The notes: generated by a model from the sequence alone, not told the origin. Shown: positions 27,727-40,690, counted from the stretch's first letter. The stretch is DNA of 64,000 nucleotides from Manduca sexta (GCF_014839805.1 NC_051141.1:16624777-16688776); one strand, 5' to 3'. Numbers and translations: made by a program.

Positions 27727-27900
27727 TCAGCCACACAAAGTCCACTGCTGAACATAGGCCTCCCCTAAAGATTTCCAGACGGGCCTGTCGAAAGCGGCCT
27801 GCATGCAGCGTGATCCTTCGAGCTTTATCAAGTCGTCTGTCCATCTTGCAGGTGGATGTCCAACGCCGCACTTGCAGATACGTGGTCTCCACTCGAGAAC
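27727..27900 (-). pseudogene. RTE-type retrotransposon, C-terminal end of ORF (5'-truncated)
   Basis: An open minus-strand frame of 57 codons ending in TGA at 27727. It reads VLEWRPR, then HPPARWTDDLIKLEGSR, AAFDRPVWKSLGEAYVQQWT and CG. This is the C-terminus typical of RTE-clade (BovB-like) reverse-transcriptase proteins of Lepidoptera. It is followed 3' by a (TGA)n tail at about 27712-27729, as RTE elements have. Upstream coding sequence is absent, as expected from 5' truncation on insertion. Confidence 0.8.
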
Positions 27901-30059
27901 TTCACCACTGTAATTTTCTCATTTGTCAGTAAGATTGTCGACGTCCTAATTTAACCTTTCCTATATCTCCCCAATGCAAATTTATTTTTAATCACATGTT
28001 TATTGAGTCGTTTGAATAATTCCCGCTTTAAATTAATTGATAAATGCAACTCGTATAGCGACCGAGTGTACAAGAATTGTATGTTAATTTCATAATTAAA
28101 ATTGTTAAATTAATTACATATTTAGCGTATTTTTTATTAATTACCCACCGACACAAGTTTGACCTAAATGACCAAAGGCGTTCAACATCCCAACGTAAAA
28201 CCAAGGAAACATTCATTATGCCCATTTAAAGCAACGAGATCCCACCGCTATTCCAGAATCCATGGCTTCAACACCGACAGAGACGGCATTCCCGACATCT
28301 CTATTATTTTATTACAGATACTGGTGGCCGGTGGTATTACCTAAACACAGCAGGATCATGTTACCGATGTCTCACTGATATGCAAATAAGAGATCACAAT
28401 CCGACAGCAGCCGACGACAAGCACTAATATAAAAATTATATTAGACGCGAGATTTACTAAAACATTTAATTAAGTTTTTACTTAAGTACTTTATCGCACC
28501 ACGGGTGATAAGTACGATGAAGTTAACAGAGGCGAACGGAATTATTTTTATTATGCATTTCGTTATACGTGGGTAATGTTTATTTTATTTGTTAACAGTA
28601 AACGCATATTTTTAATATTCAAGGGGAAACGTAACGAAGCCGTGGAATACATAAGTTGCATTACATCGTTTTTAGAAATAGTTTTATGTATAATGGATTT
28701 GACGACGTCAATATGAATATGTAATTTATGAATATTGTAATGCCTAGGGACACTATCCTTTGAAAATAAGTTTAAACTATTCAATAAACTTGATGACGAG
28801 ACTAATTGTCTTGCTCTACATTATAGACCAAACCATAATATCAAAACTTAACATGAGATTCATAATGCCATAACTGCATGCCATTCATGAGGTCAATAAA
28901 GATATCTATCTCTTGTTATGCAGTACAATACTATAAAATACTCTATCTATATTAAAGTTTAAATGAGTGTGAAAAAGCCTTATAGAAAAGGAAATTTTGT
29001 TACTGAACTAACATAACTCCATAAACAACGGTTTTGGTGACTTACATATCAAAAAAGTGATCCTCTAAAGCCGTTTTCAATAATTGGTGTAATCTAAATT
29101 TTCATTCCTTTTTCGATAGTGAATCAATCAATATACTTGACTCATTTGTACGCAGGTCAAAAAAAAAGATTGTTTGTAACCTTTCTCGCGATAGATCTAA
29201 AAAAGCGATTACGATAATTTATTTAAATGGCGGTTAATCATAATTCATAAACAATGTAGTTCTTTATCATAAGAAATTATCACCAAAAATACTTGTTAAA
29301 ATAATTTTCCGATATTCTCGAAACATGTGCTTTGGGTACCGCTAAAACAACACATTAAATACAAGAAATAAAACCATCCAAACATCGAGTGAGACAGGAA
29401 CGCACCGGCTAAACAATAGCACTGCGGTATATTCCCAGAGAACATTATACTTGAGATTATACAGTTTATTATAAAATTGTAACGCCATATTCCAGTTTGG
29501 TAATAACTGTATACCCGACATGAATTAACGGTCTACAATGAGCATGTAGGCGCAAATGTTGAAATAATGAAGGGCATCACACAACCGTGGCGCTGTTGAA
29601 ATTTATTAGTCGCATTTGATTTATCGATCGTACTTTGGATCGCGTTTCGTGTGTTACAAACGCGAACGTATCTAGAATTCAATTATCCAATTAGAAAAGC
29701 AAGGATTAGTGTACATCATACATATTAATTTTGTTCTATGTTTCTGAATTAACAACCATAAACGGCATTTATATGGTGCGAAGTAAAAGGCATTGATGGA
29801 AAAAATATTTATTCAATTATAAATAATGTTTTTTCAGCAATTTGTAGGTAGCCGTCATAAAATATAACACCTGTTGTTGATTTATATCTTACTATCACAC
29901 ATGACATACATGTAATATATCACGTAATAACAAGCAATTATGTACGTTCATTATTCACATCAAGAAACTACTTATAAATGAATTAACCGTAAGTGCACAC
30001 GCACTAAACAAAATGAAAACGGTTGAACGAAAATGGAATCCTGTGTTCCAAGTTTAAAA

Positions 30060-30260
30060 ATTTAAAAAATCCGATCTTTCCCGAACTCAGACGATGACGA
30101 GCGGGCCAATCAAACGTCCCGTAACACCGTCTCTTGGGCGCAATAAACTTCGGTCTAATATACGCGTATTCGCTGCGTTGACGACTTTTATTGGAGGTGT
30201 AACAAGTGTCTCGGAGCGCAGGGTTTTTGATTTATGTTCGCCGCGGGTTTACGAGTAACG
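30060..30260. promoter_or_regulatory. GC-richer block, candidate cis-regulatory module
   Basis: Local GC rise with a CCAAT motif (GGGCCAATCA), TTTATTGG and CAATAAA homeodomain-like words and an ACGCGTATTCGC segment. No coding frame. Candidate only. Confidence 0.25.
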
Positions 30261-30959
30261 TTTATTGTTTCTCGTATTCTGATAATGATTGTGACGTAAG
30301 GACGCGGATATAGCCGATAAATGATAAAGTCTCATATTGTTCGCGCATAGCTTAGTATCTTTTGTTTGGGTTATGTTCCTAATAACTAAAATTCATTATA
30401 AATATTTGTCTGCAGTTTTTAGTAATTGTAATTGCGGTCTGAGTGATTCAACGCGGTGGTTATTATAAATAATAATACTGGAGCTTTTTAATTTGTGTAC
30501 TAAATGACAAACTCGATTTGTGAACGATTCATTGCCTTGTCACTTAATATATTCATTGACGTTCTTTATACAAACCCTAAATGGATTGAGAAATCTTGTA
30601 CTAACAGTATAATATTATTTAGTTCCAAATTTAAATGTCAATAAGGTAGGTCTGCGACAATTATTTTGATAAATTCACTACACGCAGTAATTAATATTGC
30701 CGTTATCCCTGTCTTTCTATTACATTATTCTCGTTGTGGGCTCAAGACAGATTAGTGCTCCCACAGACGGCAGACTTCAACTCTGGGTATCAAATGCTAC
30801 TACCGATCCTGGCTAACAAGAGTTCCAATGGCGGGTGTGAGGGCAGTCTCTACATGCTAATCAAATCTGCCATATCCCACTAATTATATCTCCACTTCAC
30901 GTAACTCTACAATCACCGCTCAAACACAATTAACCCAAGAATCAAATTCAAGTTCGGTC

Positions 30960-31150
30960 AAAAGGTAATCGGTCGGACCGACGTCGGAATAAAAACATAT
31001 TGACTGGTCGTCAAACCCGATACGAGGCGACGATTGATCGGACAACGATTCGGGCGCATGTCACCCGCCATTATGCGTGAGTCGGTGCACACGGGCTGTC
31101 ACCGCGGCAAGTTTTTGTACTGCCCTCACGTGCCGTGAACAAAAAAATCG
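30960..31150. promoter_or_regulatory. GC-richer block, candidate cis-regulatory module
   Basis: Includes the near-palindrome GGTCGGACCGACGTCGG, the E-box TCACGTGCC and ATCGATGACG, in a 190-bp rise of CpG density. No coding frame, and not obviously one of the repeats. Confidence 0.25.
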
Positions 31151-31359
31151 ATGACGTATTGTGGCCAAGGTTTAGGATAAAATTTAAAACTAGGCTTTTC
31201 AAGAAACGGCGTTTTTAGTTGGGAATGGAGTGGACTGCCGAGACGAGTGTCTGTAGGTCCAAGAAACCAAGGAAGCGCACCTCGGGCTTTTCTGAATTAC
31301 TTGTGATTTATCGGTTGCTTTAACTGTGAAGGGAAACTTCGTGAGTAAATCTGCATACC

Positions 31360-31480
31360 TAAGCAGTTTCCCGAAAAAACTCGAAGGAACATGAAGTCGG
31401 ACAACCGCATTAGGCCAGCGTGGTTAACTAAAGCGAAATCAGTAGTAGAGGAAGCCCGTGCTCAGCAATGGGACAGTATA
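31360..31480 (+). repeat. Fragment of SINE family A
   Basis: AGTCGGACAACCGCATTAGG, CCAGCGTGGTTAACTAAAG and GTGCTCAGCAATGGGACAGT match the 3' half of family A in plus orientation. Confidence 0.55.
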
Positions 31481-31687
31481 TAATACAGAGCTGATATTAT
31501 TATTTAAAACTGAATGTGTTGTTGATGTAACCACTTTACCAATAACTACGACGTATTTTATTCACTATTTTCCCGAAACGTATCTAAATTGTCAATTACA
31601 TATTATTGTAAAGACGAGTATGTGGTTTCATTTCGTAACGCAAAATCAAAATGATCCTATATACGTCACCTGCCGTAAACACTACAG

Positions 31688-31864
31688 GGCCCTTATTCTG
31701 TATGATAGTGTAAACGCGTAACGCGGCCGTGTCATGTTATCTCCGAGAAATGTGCGTGGAATGGTATTCTGTAAGCCAAATTTCTATAGTCCTAAACATG
31801 ACGCGTTGTGTTACGTGCTTGTTACGCACTGTTAAAATAACGTGCGGAGTAGAGAATAAGGCCC
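31688..31864 (+). mobile_element. 177-bp CWG-TSD MITE, copy 6
   Basis: Exactly 177 bp between CAG at 31685-31687 and CAG at 31865-31867, opposite in orientation to copies 1 and 5. The perfect duplication and low divergence suggest a fairly recent insertion. Confidence 0.87.
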
Positions 31865-32464
31865 CAGCTTTTGCTCGAGGCTGTAATCACATAAAAATAT
31901 TTTTCGCTGTAAAATGACCCTTATATTTTAAGTTAGATGTCTAGCAATACATCGGTGGAAACTGCATTCAATTCTATGCAGTAGTTATCTACAATGAAAA
32001 ATAGTAAAAAAATAAAAAAAAACTGAAGAACATAAAGTAGGTAAATTTCACATCATGGTAAAACCCTGACTTCCTTGAATGCACTTTTTTTTTATTTTAA
32101 TAATGCTTTCTTAATGTCATAAAATCTACATATCTCATTTACTGACCATGATTCCGGAGCATTGAATTGAAGTACACCGTGTATAAATATATTTAGTCTT
32201 AATAAAACATAAGCATTAAATAAATGTACTTAAAATAAGTCCCATGATGTCAGCTTTTAAAATGTTCGACTCGAAACTAGACTGTTGAAAAAATAATTCC
32301 GCATACTTCTTCATCTAATTGTGATTGTCACTTAGATCTGTGAACCATTGACCTATTGAAAAGTGTACAGATTTACAGACAGACAGATTCACAATACAGA
32401 TGACCGTGTCTTATGATGAAATCATCGGCACCGTCCGTAAACCCATAACGAGCATTTGCACTTG

Positions 32465-32506
32465 CGTTGCCATCAATGAGACAGATAAGTCTCATTGATG
32501 GCAACG
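32465..32506. repeat. Perfect 18-bp stem, 6-nt loop hairpin
   Basis: CGTTGCCATCAATGAGAC, loop AGATAA, then the exact reverse complement. It is followed by the short direct repeat CGTCCTCTAACGTCCTCT. No gene attached. Confidence 0.8.
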
Positions 32507-33250
32507 TCCTCTAACGTCCTCTCTACACCACCCCAAGGTTGACTGGGAGAGACTGCCCATGGCATTAAGTCCACCTGTATACCATGTGTACAAAGTGTTA
32601 ATAAAATAAAATAAATAAAAATAAATAAGTGAAAGCATGCGCGGAAAGGTGGAGTAAAGGATTGCCGCCCCCAAATTCAAAACAAGTACACACTTTTGTA
32701 TGTTAAATCATTGGGATTCAATTTATGCAATTTACACCCCCGTCCCTATCATTTTAAGGTTTTCCCCTCTGGTAGAGGTGTAGCCTACTACAATCTGACT
32801 TACCGCCCGATGCTCTACCGTCACCAATTAAATTCATTCAAGATGCACTGCCATGTCTACATCCTCAAAAAATATCGACGACATTGTCACGAAAACAAAA
32901 ACAATGTATGACCAATAAAAAAACCTTAGCTAATATTTTATGAGTGACGTAAAGGAAGAGCGCACGCGAGTTATTGGGATTACAAATTATGATTTCATGC
33001 TCTAGGTACAGCTGATACTAAGTTCTCATTATTTATATTATTTGTTTTGCCGCAATCACATGTCTATTATTGTTTGCGTGACATAAACAGTTTGTATGTA
33101 TCAAAAATGCTTTGATCTCTGACACTGACCACCTCATCCCGTTAGTTAAAACTTCTGAAGAGTACTCGTCATCGCTTTTGTTTCCTCCTTAAACATAATG
33201 CCGATCCATGCCGTCTCCATTGCCTGCGTATCTTTACTCCTAGTCCATCA

Positions 33251-33376
33251 TCAGCCGCAGGAAGCCCACTGCTGAACATGGGCCTCTCCTAGAGATTTCC
33301 AAATCGACCTATTGGAAGCGGTCCGCATCCAACGACCTCCTGCTACTTTTATGAGGTCATCTGCTAGTCCATACTG
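33251..33376 (-). pseudogene. RTE-type retrotransposon tail, second copy
   Basis: A 41-codon open minus-strand frame, DDLIKVAGGRWMRTASNRS then IWKSLGEAHVQQWASCG and stop. Clearly the same C-terminus as at 27727-27900. 5'-truncated; the simple-sequence tail is short. Confidence 0.75.
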
Positions 33377-33456
33377 TCTATTATACATTCAATTTACATG
33401 TTTTGGTTCTATTTTTTCTGTTGTTTTGACATTTATAATTTCTTTTTAGAGTATAT

Positions 33457-33499
33457 AATCGCTTTTAATACTTTTATCTTTAAAGTATTAAAAGCGATT
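33457..33499. repeat. Perfect 18-bp stem hairpin
   Basis: AATCGCTTTTAATACTTT, loop TATCTTT, exact reverse complement. It directly adjoins a GC-rich block with a 55-codon minus-strand frame (33513-33680), so it may mark the end of that repeat. Confidence 0.8.
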
Positions 33500-33512
33500 T
33501 TGAACGCCCCCG

Positions 33513-33680
33513 CTATCTCCGCCGCGCCCGCCTCCTCACCTGCGTTGGACCACCGACGTCCCGTTGAGATCTGATGCTACGTGCTCTAGGGAACCGCGTT
33601 GATAACTTCGTCTTAGCTGCGATGGGACGTGAACCATATCTGATAGGATGGGTGCCGCAATGGGCCGGCGTTGGCGTCAT
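33513..33680 (-). other. Unrecognised 55-codon frame in GC-rich block
   Basis: Minus-strand ATG at 33680, reading MTPTPAHCGTHPIRYGSRP and on to DVGGPTQVRRRARRR, stop at 33513-33515. A good donor-like CAG|GTGAGG occurs in frame after codon 47 (GT at 33539-33538). Arg-rich, no domain recognised. Composition is unlike the AT-rich surroundings, and the RTE tail lies 150 bp away, so a repeat-derived fragment is more likely than a host exon. Confidence 0.3.
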
Positions 33681-34994
33681 ATTTTTTACCGTTACGTAGC
33701 GTCAGTGTTTTTGGGTGGACTATGTTGTTTCTAACATCAGCTATTATCGCACAAGTTGCACAAAAATATAAAAACATTAAACATGAAACTATTAGAATAC
33801 AGACGTGTGATTAGTATTGTAAGAAGGAACATGTGTGTGAAAATAAAAAGTCGTAATATTTTGAAAAACTCATTACTGAGAATTCTCAGTTTAAGCAAAC
33901 TCTCTACATGTCCAGCTAGACTAACACTGCGGCTAAACAATAAAAAAATTACAACTAACAATTTAGAAATAATTGAAATACCGTTACGCTTAACAGAGTA
34001 CCGTCTCCTGTAAAACGAATACATTTCGTCGAAACACAAAATTCGGACATTAAAAAGCCACTGTGATTGAAGCATAAACTAAGAATTATCAGCAGGGATC
34101 TGTATGTCGTTGGACCCCTCCGGACCCCGCCGAGTCCCCCCGAGCCCCGCCGGACACCGCCGGATCCCGCTGGTAACGATACGGGGACAAGTAGCGAGAG
34201 AAAGTTTATACAAACAAAAACACCGACGTACTTTTACATATATGTTAATTAGCTACCTTTAATTCTATTCTGTTTTTAAGGTTAACAACTCTGCTAAGAC
34301 GAAGCGTCACAAGCAGCTGCGAAGTAAATATAAATATTATGTAATTCTTGTGTCATAAGATGTTGTTCAAAGGAATTAGACTGAAAAAAGTGTTGAGATT
34401 AAAAAGCTATTTGTCCCTTATTAACCGACTTTCATAAAAAGAAGTTTCTCAATTCGTGTTTTTGTATCGCCAACACAAGTCTTATTTATAATTGATAGTG
34501 GGATTGGCAGAACTGACATTACGTTCAAATTGTAATATCTCAGAGGTACACATCCATTCAGTTCCCCGCTAAGCTATCGCAACTTTTCTATTGTAAAACT
34601 AGTAAATTACATTTCTATTTTAATTCCTATTTCCGACACAAGTTTATACTTATACCCTTAAAGATTTCTTCCTACAATAAAACGGATTAGTTGCTCAAAC
34701 TTCGAGACAGATTCGCATTAATCAGTCAACTTAAATTCCTTCATACTGGAGGTCAGAAATGATGGTTAACGCATTCCACGCAGCGGGCATATCTGATAAG
34801 CCTGGCATCTACTCCCAGTTGGCAGTTGGCACCATCGCTCAACTGGCATCTACCTTCACACTCACTGAGGTGTTTCTAAATTAAATAACTTTGTTTCGTT
34901 CAATAATTGTCTCTTTTTTGTACAAGAAAATGAATTCTGCACTTGACTGTAAGTAGAGTGGTGTCTGTAGTGTCAATTGGAAGATTATACCTCG

Positions 34995-35060
34995 CTAGTC
35001 GACACAATTATGCCGGCCTGTTTACTAAGATATACTTGTGCGCAGTCGTAATGTGATGCG
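34995..35060 (+). repeat. Dispersed repeat E, fragment
   Basis: Only the CTAGTCGACACAATTATGCC to GGCCTGTTTAC part is readable. Confidence 0.45.
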
Positions 35061-36321
35061 TAGACATTATTTACCAATAAACGTTTATGATTTTAACGTA
35101 TCACACTATTTATTTGTATAAAATATATTCAGAACCGGCCACATTCACAATAATAACTATTTTACAATTTATAAAAAAGCAAACTCATATCATTAACTAC
35201 TAGTAAAATTACCCGGCCCCACATTAGTGTATGGAGTACCCTATTTCACAAACCCGTCGCACAAATGGTCCGTGACCATGTCGGCACACGCTCTATAATA
35301 TTTTACATAACATTAAAGTATATCGTGTTAATTTTATGGTATATTTAATTAATATTGCAAGTTCTGCTAATAAAACTTACATTTATTTTTATTGATTTTA
35401 TTTGTACAGACTTTGAACACAGCGTTACATGGCGAACGAATGAAACTGACAAAAAGAATGAATGAAATCAGAACCGCTATATCAGTGTTGGAGAATATCA
35501 TACTTTAAATAATTTCTTAATATTTCTTTTAATAATGATTATCATACTATACACAGTTATTTTTTTAATTCGATAATTAGAGCATCGTAAATCCCGCATA
35601 TTTTGCTTTAATGTTCTAGAAACATCCACCTCGTATCCAAGAGAGATGCACGTCACATACATATAACTAGAAACGTCCCGACAGTATGGTAGTAGGATAT
35701 ATACCAACAAGACACTGTAATTTAGTCGTAAAAATGATTGTCGGTTATATGAGGTGTAAACTGTAGGTACAAAGTTCAATGCCACCGGTTGTTCTGGTGT
35801 AGATTTTTACCATTTCCTGAAGGCCTACCTGGCCTGGATAAGTACTTTTAATATACCTAAATCACTAATTACGTACGTATATTGATTATAATTCTAATGT
35901 ATTTCGACAATATTCTGATATCGAACCATGTTTGTAGTTTTCTATTGCCATTAACGTCATATTGATTCTTAAGCCTACGAGTTTTATTTACGTGCCTAGC
36001 CTAGTCGAATTGTGTAGTTTTATCCTTATTATTCCTATTAATTATTACAGTTTTATGGTTATATTTTTCCTTATTACGTACACCAATTACGGAAGGTTAA
36101 TTTCATTCATTTCGATGCTATACATACAGTTTTCTTACACATTTAATATTTATAAAAAAATGTTATTCGAATGTTTGGCCGGCACAAAACATCTTTTCAA
36201 TATAATACAAGTTTGTATTTAAGCAAAAACAAATGGCATCGAATCACTATAAATTCCGCTGTTATTTCTACTTTACACTCATGAAAATATTACAGTAGGA
36301 AATAATAAAGCATCCACTGAC

Positions 36322-36635
36322 CTGGTGTAATCATTCTTGCAGAATATATTGCTGTCCCGGGCATAGCAGCGCTGTTCGGAGTCGAGCGGCATCTTGCACT
36401 CGCAGCATCGGAGGCAGGGCGTGTGCCAGCGGCGCTCTAGCGCGAGCAGGTAGTACCGGTCGGTGATCCGACCGCCGCAGCCCGCGCAGCCGTCGTCGGC
36501 GGCCGGCGGCTCATCCGGCGGTTCCCGCTTGCGGCACGAGGTGCAGTCGCGCGGCGAGCCCGGCGACGTCACCGGCGCTGCTGGCGACAGCTCACCGCCA
36601 CCCTCGTACGACGATATATACCGCTCACTTTGTTG
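36322..36635 (-). CDS. ap: apterous exon 2 with complete LIM1 domain
   Basis: A 314-nt minus-strand exon encoding residues 13-116 plus two bases of the next codon. The acceptor is CTCCGCAG|CAACAA, with a good branch-point CTAAC (plus-strand GTTAG at 36654-36658) about 20 nt upstream; the donor is ACCAG|GTCAGT (GT at 36321-36320). The frame closes at a TGA just upstream, so the exon cannot extend far. Residues 13-60 are a low-complexity linker rich in G, S, P, E and D with an extra CTSC pair (43-46). Residues 62-114 form a canonical LIM zinc domain: C62-AG-C65, H83-TP-C86, C89-CE-C92, C111-KN-D114. The core DRYYLLALERRWH and the ending FCKNDY are of the Apterous/LHX2/LHX9 class. LIM domains of this group bind the Chip/LDB cofactor. 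The sequence is GC-rich, unlike the surrounding introns. LIM2 and the homeodomain are not in the window, so the gene is partial here. Confidence 0.96.
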
Positions 36636-39221
36636 CTGCGGAGTTTGGTGCGTGTTAGTTACAAGAATAATAAGTCATAATAAATAGTAACGTCGCCCTA
36701 TTTCGTTCACGCGGGCGAATCACAGCTTTGATAGCCATATGGGTCAAGGAACGAAAACATCCTTTATTAACCTATATGTCTATCGAAGCTGTCCTTCGAT
36801 TAGAACACCTGTAATTGCAAAAAGAGGAACACCCCCGAGGAAGGAATAGGGCATCCGACTTTATTTAGATGAACTTACATTAGACTCAAATAGCCATGAC
36901 ATAATTTTAACTACATTATATTAATGATATATTACTTTTGTTTCTTAGGATACAGTTTGCAATTGCTTCAGTTATCAATGAATAAAAGTCTCAAACTAAT
37001 TAAAGTATAACATTCTCGGTTACACATCCATCATTTATTATATAATTTTAGCATGTATTGAATTTGATTTAATATAAATAGTGTAACCATTTCTTGTCCC
37101 ATGATCAATAAATAAATGTAAGAAATTGTCAACAACTGTAAAGTTCCTAAATGCAATAAATATATAAGGTAGCGGACATTGTCCTGCGCACCATTCATCT
37201 AATGCTGTTCGTGAAATACATTCATTGTCACGCATAGTAGGTATTAGAATATTGGTGGTCACGCGAATATGAAACTTATCGACGCGGCTCCCAATAAGAA
37301 CCTGTAGGTACAAAGTGTTATGAATCAAATGCCTATCAAACATAACCAGGCAAATGTAAAATCAATATTCTTATAAATAAATACGGTTAAAAATATCATG
37401 TTTCCGTACCTACTTGATTTTTTGCTAATGGCGACGAGTGGCAGAGATGGCGAGATACGCCCACGACAACCCTTCACATTTTAGAATGTCTCGTATAAAA
37501 GGTTGTTTATGCGTCGCGTCGCCTTGCCTGCACGTATCACTAATCATATTTCAGTTGATTGGATTGAAGGGACATCGATTTGCTGAGGTAAGGTAAAAAA
37601 ACAAATATATTTTAGCGAATATATATGTTTGGGGTTGACAAATTCATATCCCGCGCGCAAAACTGCTTCGTAATCCGTTTACAAGAAGTAAAGTTACTGT
37701 TTTTACAAGAGTTAATTATCAGATTCTATTTTATAATACAATCATTCTAAGTTAATTGTGTTACTTATCTTCTGTAGACGGTGATAGTAAATCTGAATGT
37801 CACAAGTATATTTATTCACCTGAAGTATTATTATATAAAGCATGACCCTCATCTACATCTAAACATGAAGATAGCATCTATATGTGGGTCAAAACCCGAT
37901 AGTGAATCCCCGACACAATGACCTATGTCTTTATTAACTCGTGTAAGGATTAGTTTGGACAAATATCAGCACTGGCGAGAGGGGGTGCAAGTAGGTGCAC
38001 GTGCACCCCTGCTCAGAAATAAATCCCAAAAAAAGTAATTAAATCTGCAAAAATGGGAATAAAAAAAATCTTTATGATATTATGTAGTTCAGTGCTTAGG
38101 TGCAAATGCACCTCCTTAAGACTAATCTTGACGGCGCCCATGAATATCAGTTTATTATTATTGGGCCTATGGCACGATTGATAGGCCTACCTATAAATAT
38201 ATTACACAAATTTTAGTACGAACTATAGGCGCGCACACATATAAGACTATTTTTATAATGCGTTACTAAATGAAATCATATATTTGTCTTTATCTTTGTT
38301 AATATTGTACCAAAAACCATTAAAAAGTAACAAATATTTACGTAAAAAATCCTGATTTAATACTTTTATAATTTTCTAATTAAATGCGAATATATTGTGT
38401 ATTTTTTACTAAAATCATGTTTTGACGCTCCGAAACTCTCTTCGTGTAGTAAAAAAAGTATTGGTCTTAGGGCGTGTACAATTTAAATTACTGTTTCTAA
38501 TAGTTATTTTGTTTGGAACTACTCGTTTTTATTTTACATCTATAGTTAAACTTATATTTAAGTGTAGTTTTTAAGTAAAGTATATGGATTTATTTATTAA
38601 CGCAATTTCAAAATTAACCTGTCCAAATTGTGTCGATTTTAACACCGCATAAGTTCCAAATAACGAACATATTTCATTTGATTATTGTTTACCGTAACAA
38701 TAACCTGTAAATCGCTAGCAATCTGCTATTTATAAGTAACAGTTTGTACTCAAAGTATTAGAAGTAAGCCAAGCTAAATGGGTTTGGATAAAATTTGCCA
38801 TACAGCAAGACCAGATCGTAAATTAATAAAGGCTGCTACTTTTTCTAGAAACATTGACTATCCGCAAGATCACGCGGGAGAAGCCACGTGTTTTAGTATA
38901 CGACATGACCTTTTGTTAATATTTAATCCGATTTCAAAAGGGAATGTACCCGTAGAAAAGGCTCATGGAATAATTATAACTCATATTCTAAATTAAACTC
39001 GATTAGTACTTAACGTAATGTATGAGAAGGATTTAGCTGGATATAAAAACGATAATTGCCTAATCTGAAGACATGTTAGCTAATTAACATTCATAATCAG
39101 CGGGCACAAAGGTTTAGAATATTACTTTCTGAATTATCACATTTATAATACTAGTGATACTTCAACGTAAATATCAAACGCGTGTGACAAAACCTTATGA
39201 AACAGCCTAATTTTTTATTAT

Positions 39222-39500
39222 TTGAATGACGAGCCGAGCTTGCTGTTCGTCTGATGGCAAGCGATACGACCGCCCATAAACAGTAGAAACACCATCCAAC
39301 ACTTTAAATTACAAAGTATTGTTCATTGGCAAGTTTATTGGTAAGTCTTATTTTGTCCACTAGTTACACTGGCTACAATGTCCTTCAAACCGAAATACAA
39401 CAGTGACCATACACTGCTGCTTGGCAGCAGAAATAGACATTGCCGTGGTAACTTCCCAGGCGGACTCCCACATATGAGAGACCTATCACCCGTAAGAATA
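39222..39500 (-). repeat. Dispersed repeat D, copy 2
   Basis: Contains TGATGGCAAGCGATACGACC, CCATAAACAGTAGAAACACC, TACACTGGCTACAATGTCC and TGGCAGCAGAAATAGACATT. The frame starting at 39378 belongs to this repeat and recurs on the opposite strand in copy 3, so it is a repeat-derived frame and not a host gene. Confidence 0.7.
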
Positions 39501-40429
39501 CTTAAAGGCAAACATATTTTTTTAATTTACACAACAATAAAATCGTGTATTCAGTTCCATTTAAAACCTAACCTAACCTAGTATAAACGTCAGAGAAATG
39601 TTATATATAAACATAATGTTGGCAGAACCACCACGGCAATATATCATAAGGTTGAATATATAATTTGATATATTTGTTTACAAGATGAGATTCCGGCCTC
39701 ATACGGTTTGCATATTCACTAAAATTGCGTACGTGTTTTTAAAATTCATAAGGCCGCACAAATCCGTCGTAAAATTTATATGAAAAGTTGCGTTTTGACG
39801 TTTTGACCCGTCGGATACTTGGGCTTGTTTGTCCGGTTGAACAAAATGTCCGTAGCCATTGACGTATATTATATAGACACGAACGTCTATATAAATTATT
39901 TATCCAAAATCTGAACTGAAATAGCAACAAAAACATCACTGTTATAATCTATTTATTCACTCGAACAACAAATAATTTTACTTATTTGACTAATATTTTT
40001 TATTCAAATCCAGGTTTAAACATAGACTCAAGTTCTTATATTATGAGCGCCACTCCGTACACAACCACAAGCATTAATATTGACACCATACTGAAATCAC
40101 TTTAAATGGATAACAGTTCAATTCAGATGAACACAATGAATGTTCCGAACGCCAAAACTAGAACATAGTACATGTCAATCGATGTTCGTAGCTGAGTTTG
40201 TATGATAATTAGCCCCTATATCACAAAATTTCAGAGCAAGTTCCCTGCCTACGCCGTCGGTTAGAGGAATCATTATACGCGTGTTCAATTGGGCAAAAGC
40301 ATTGTGTTTTATCCATAAAAATACAGTTTTTATAGTTATTTATGTTCATTTATTGAATTTCAGAAAACATTAAATATAGCTTTGATCTTTCTCTTACTTA
40401 TTACTACTACTATACTGATACTCTCTTAA

Positions 40430-40690
40430 TGCGAAAATTTGTGAAAATGTTTGGATGTTTGTTAGAAGTAAACGCAAAAACCGGTGAACAGATTCGGATG
40501 AAATTTAACAAACGGATAGACCATGTCCTAGATTCACACATAGTCTACTTTAATCCCGGTAATTGGCTCCCCTAAGAAGTAATGATATTGTTTAAATAGG
40601 TGACGCCGGTATAGTACCGTGTTTTACCGACTTTTGTAGTGGTCAAGGCTTCTGACGCGGACGAAGCCGCGAACAGTTACTTGTAATGTT
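40430..40690 (+). repeat. Dispersed repeat F, diverged copy
   Basis: Starts AATGCGAAAATTTGTG, includes CGGTGAACAGATTCGGATG and TTAACAAACGGATAGACC, and ends GACGCGGACGAAGCCGCGAA. Diverged from 13997 but with the same order of words. Confidence 0.55.

Larger units (their letters stand above)
1..36321 (-). other. ap: apterous intron 2 (partial, more than 36 kb)
   Basis: Downstream of the exon 2 donor on the minus strand I find no second LIM domain (no CxRC start or the H..C..C..C pattern in an open frame) and no homeodomain WFQN motif. I take the whole stretch to be intron. Repeats are concentrated at 7.3-35 kb and described separately. The parts 2100-7350, 8400-9600, 10350-11320, 20360-22500, 28000-29900 and 34250-36300 hold AT-rich sequence with short degraded repeat scraps and no gene that I can support. 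Confidence 0.75.

Noticed and set aside
16127..31917. Recurrent protein-like frame (MSCYLREMCVEWYSVSQIS) at 14554, 16127 and 31729
   Set aside because: It recurs because it is the sequence of the 177-bp MITE read in one frame; it has no start context or domain and the copies end in different flanks.
33737..34075. 112-codon minus-strand and 85-codon plus-strand overlapping frames
   Set aside because: Hydrophobic and Leu/Ile-rich on one strand and Lys/Asn-rich on the other, as expected from AT-rich non-coding DNA; no motif.
36463..36687. 74-codon plus-strand frame opposite exon 2
   Set aside because: Antisense shadow of the LIM exon.
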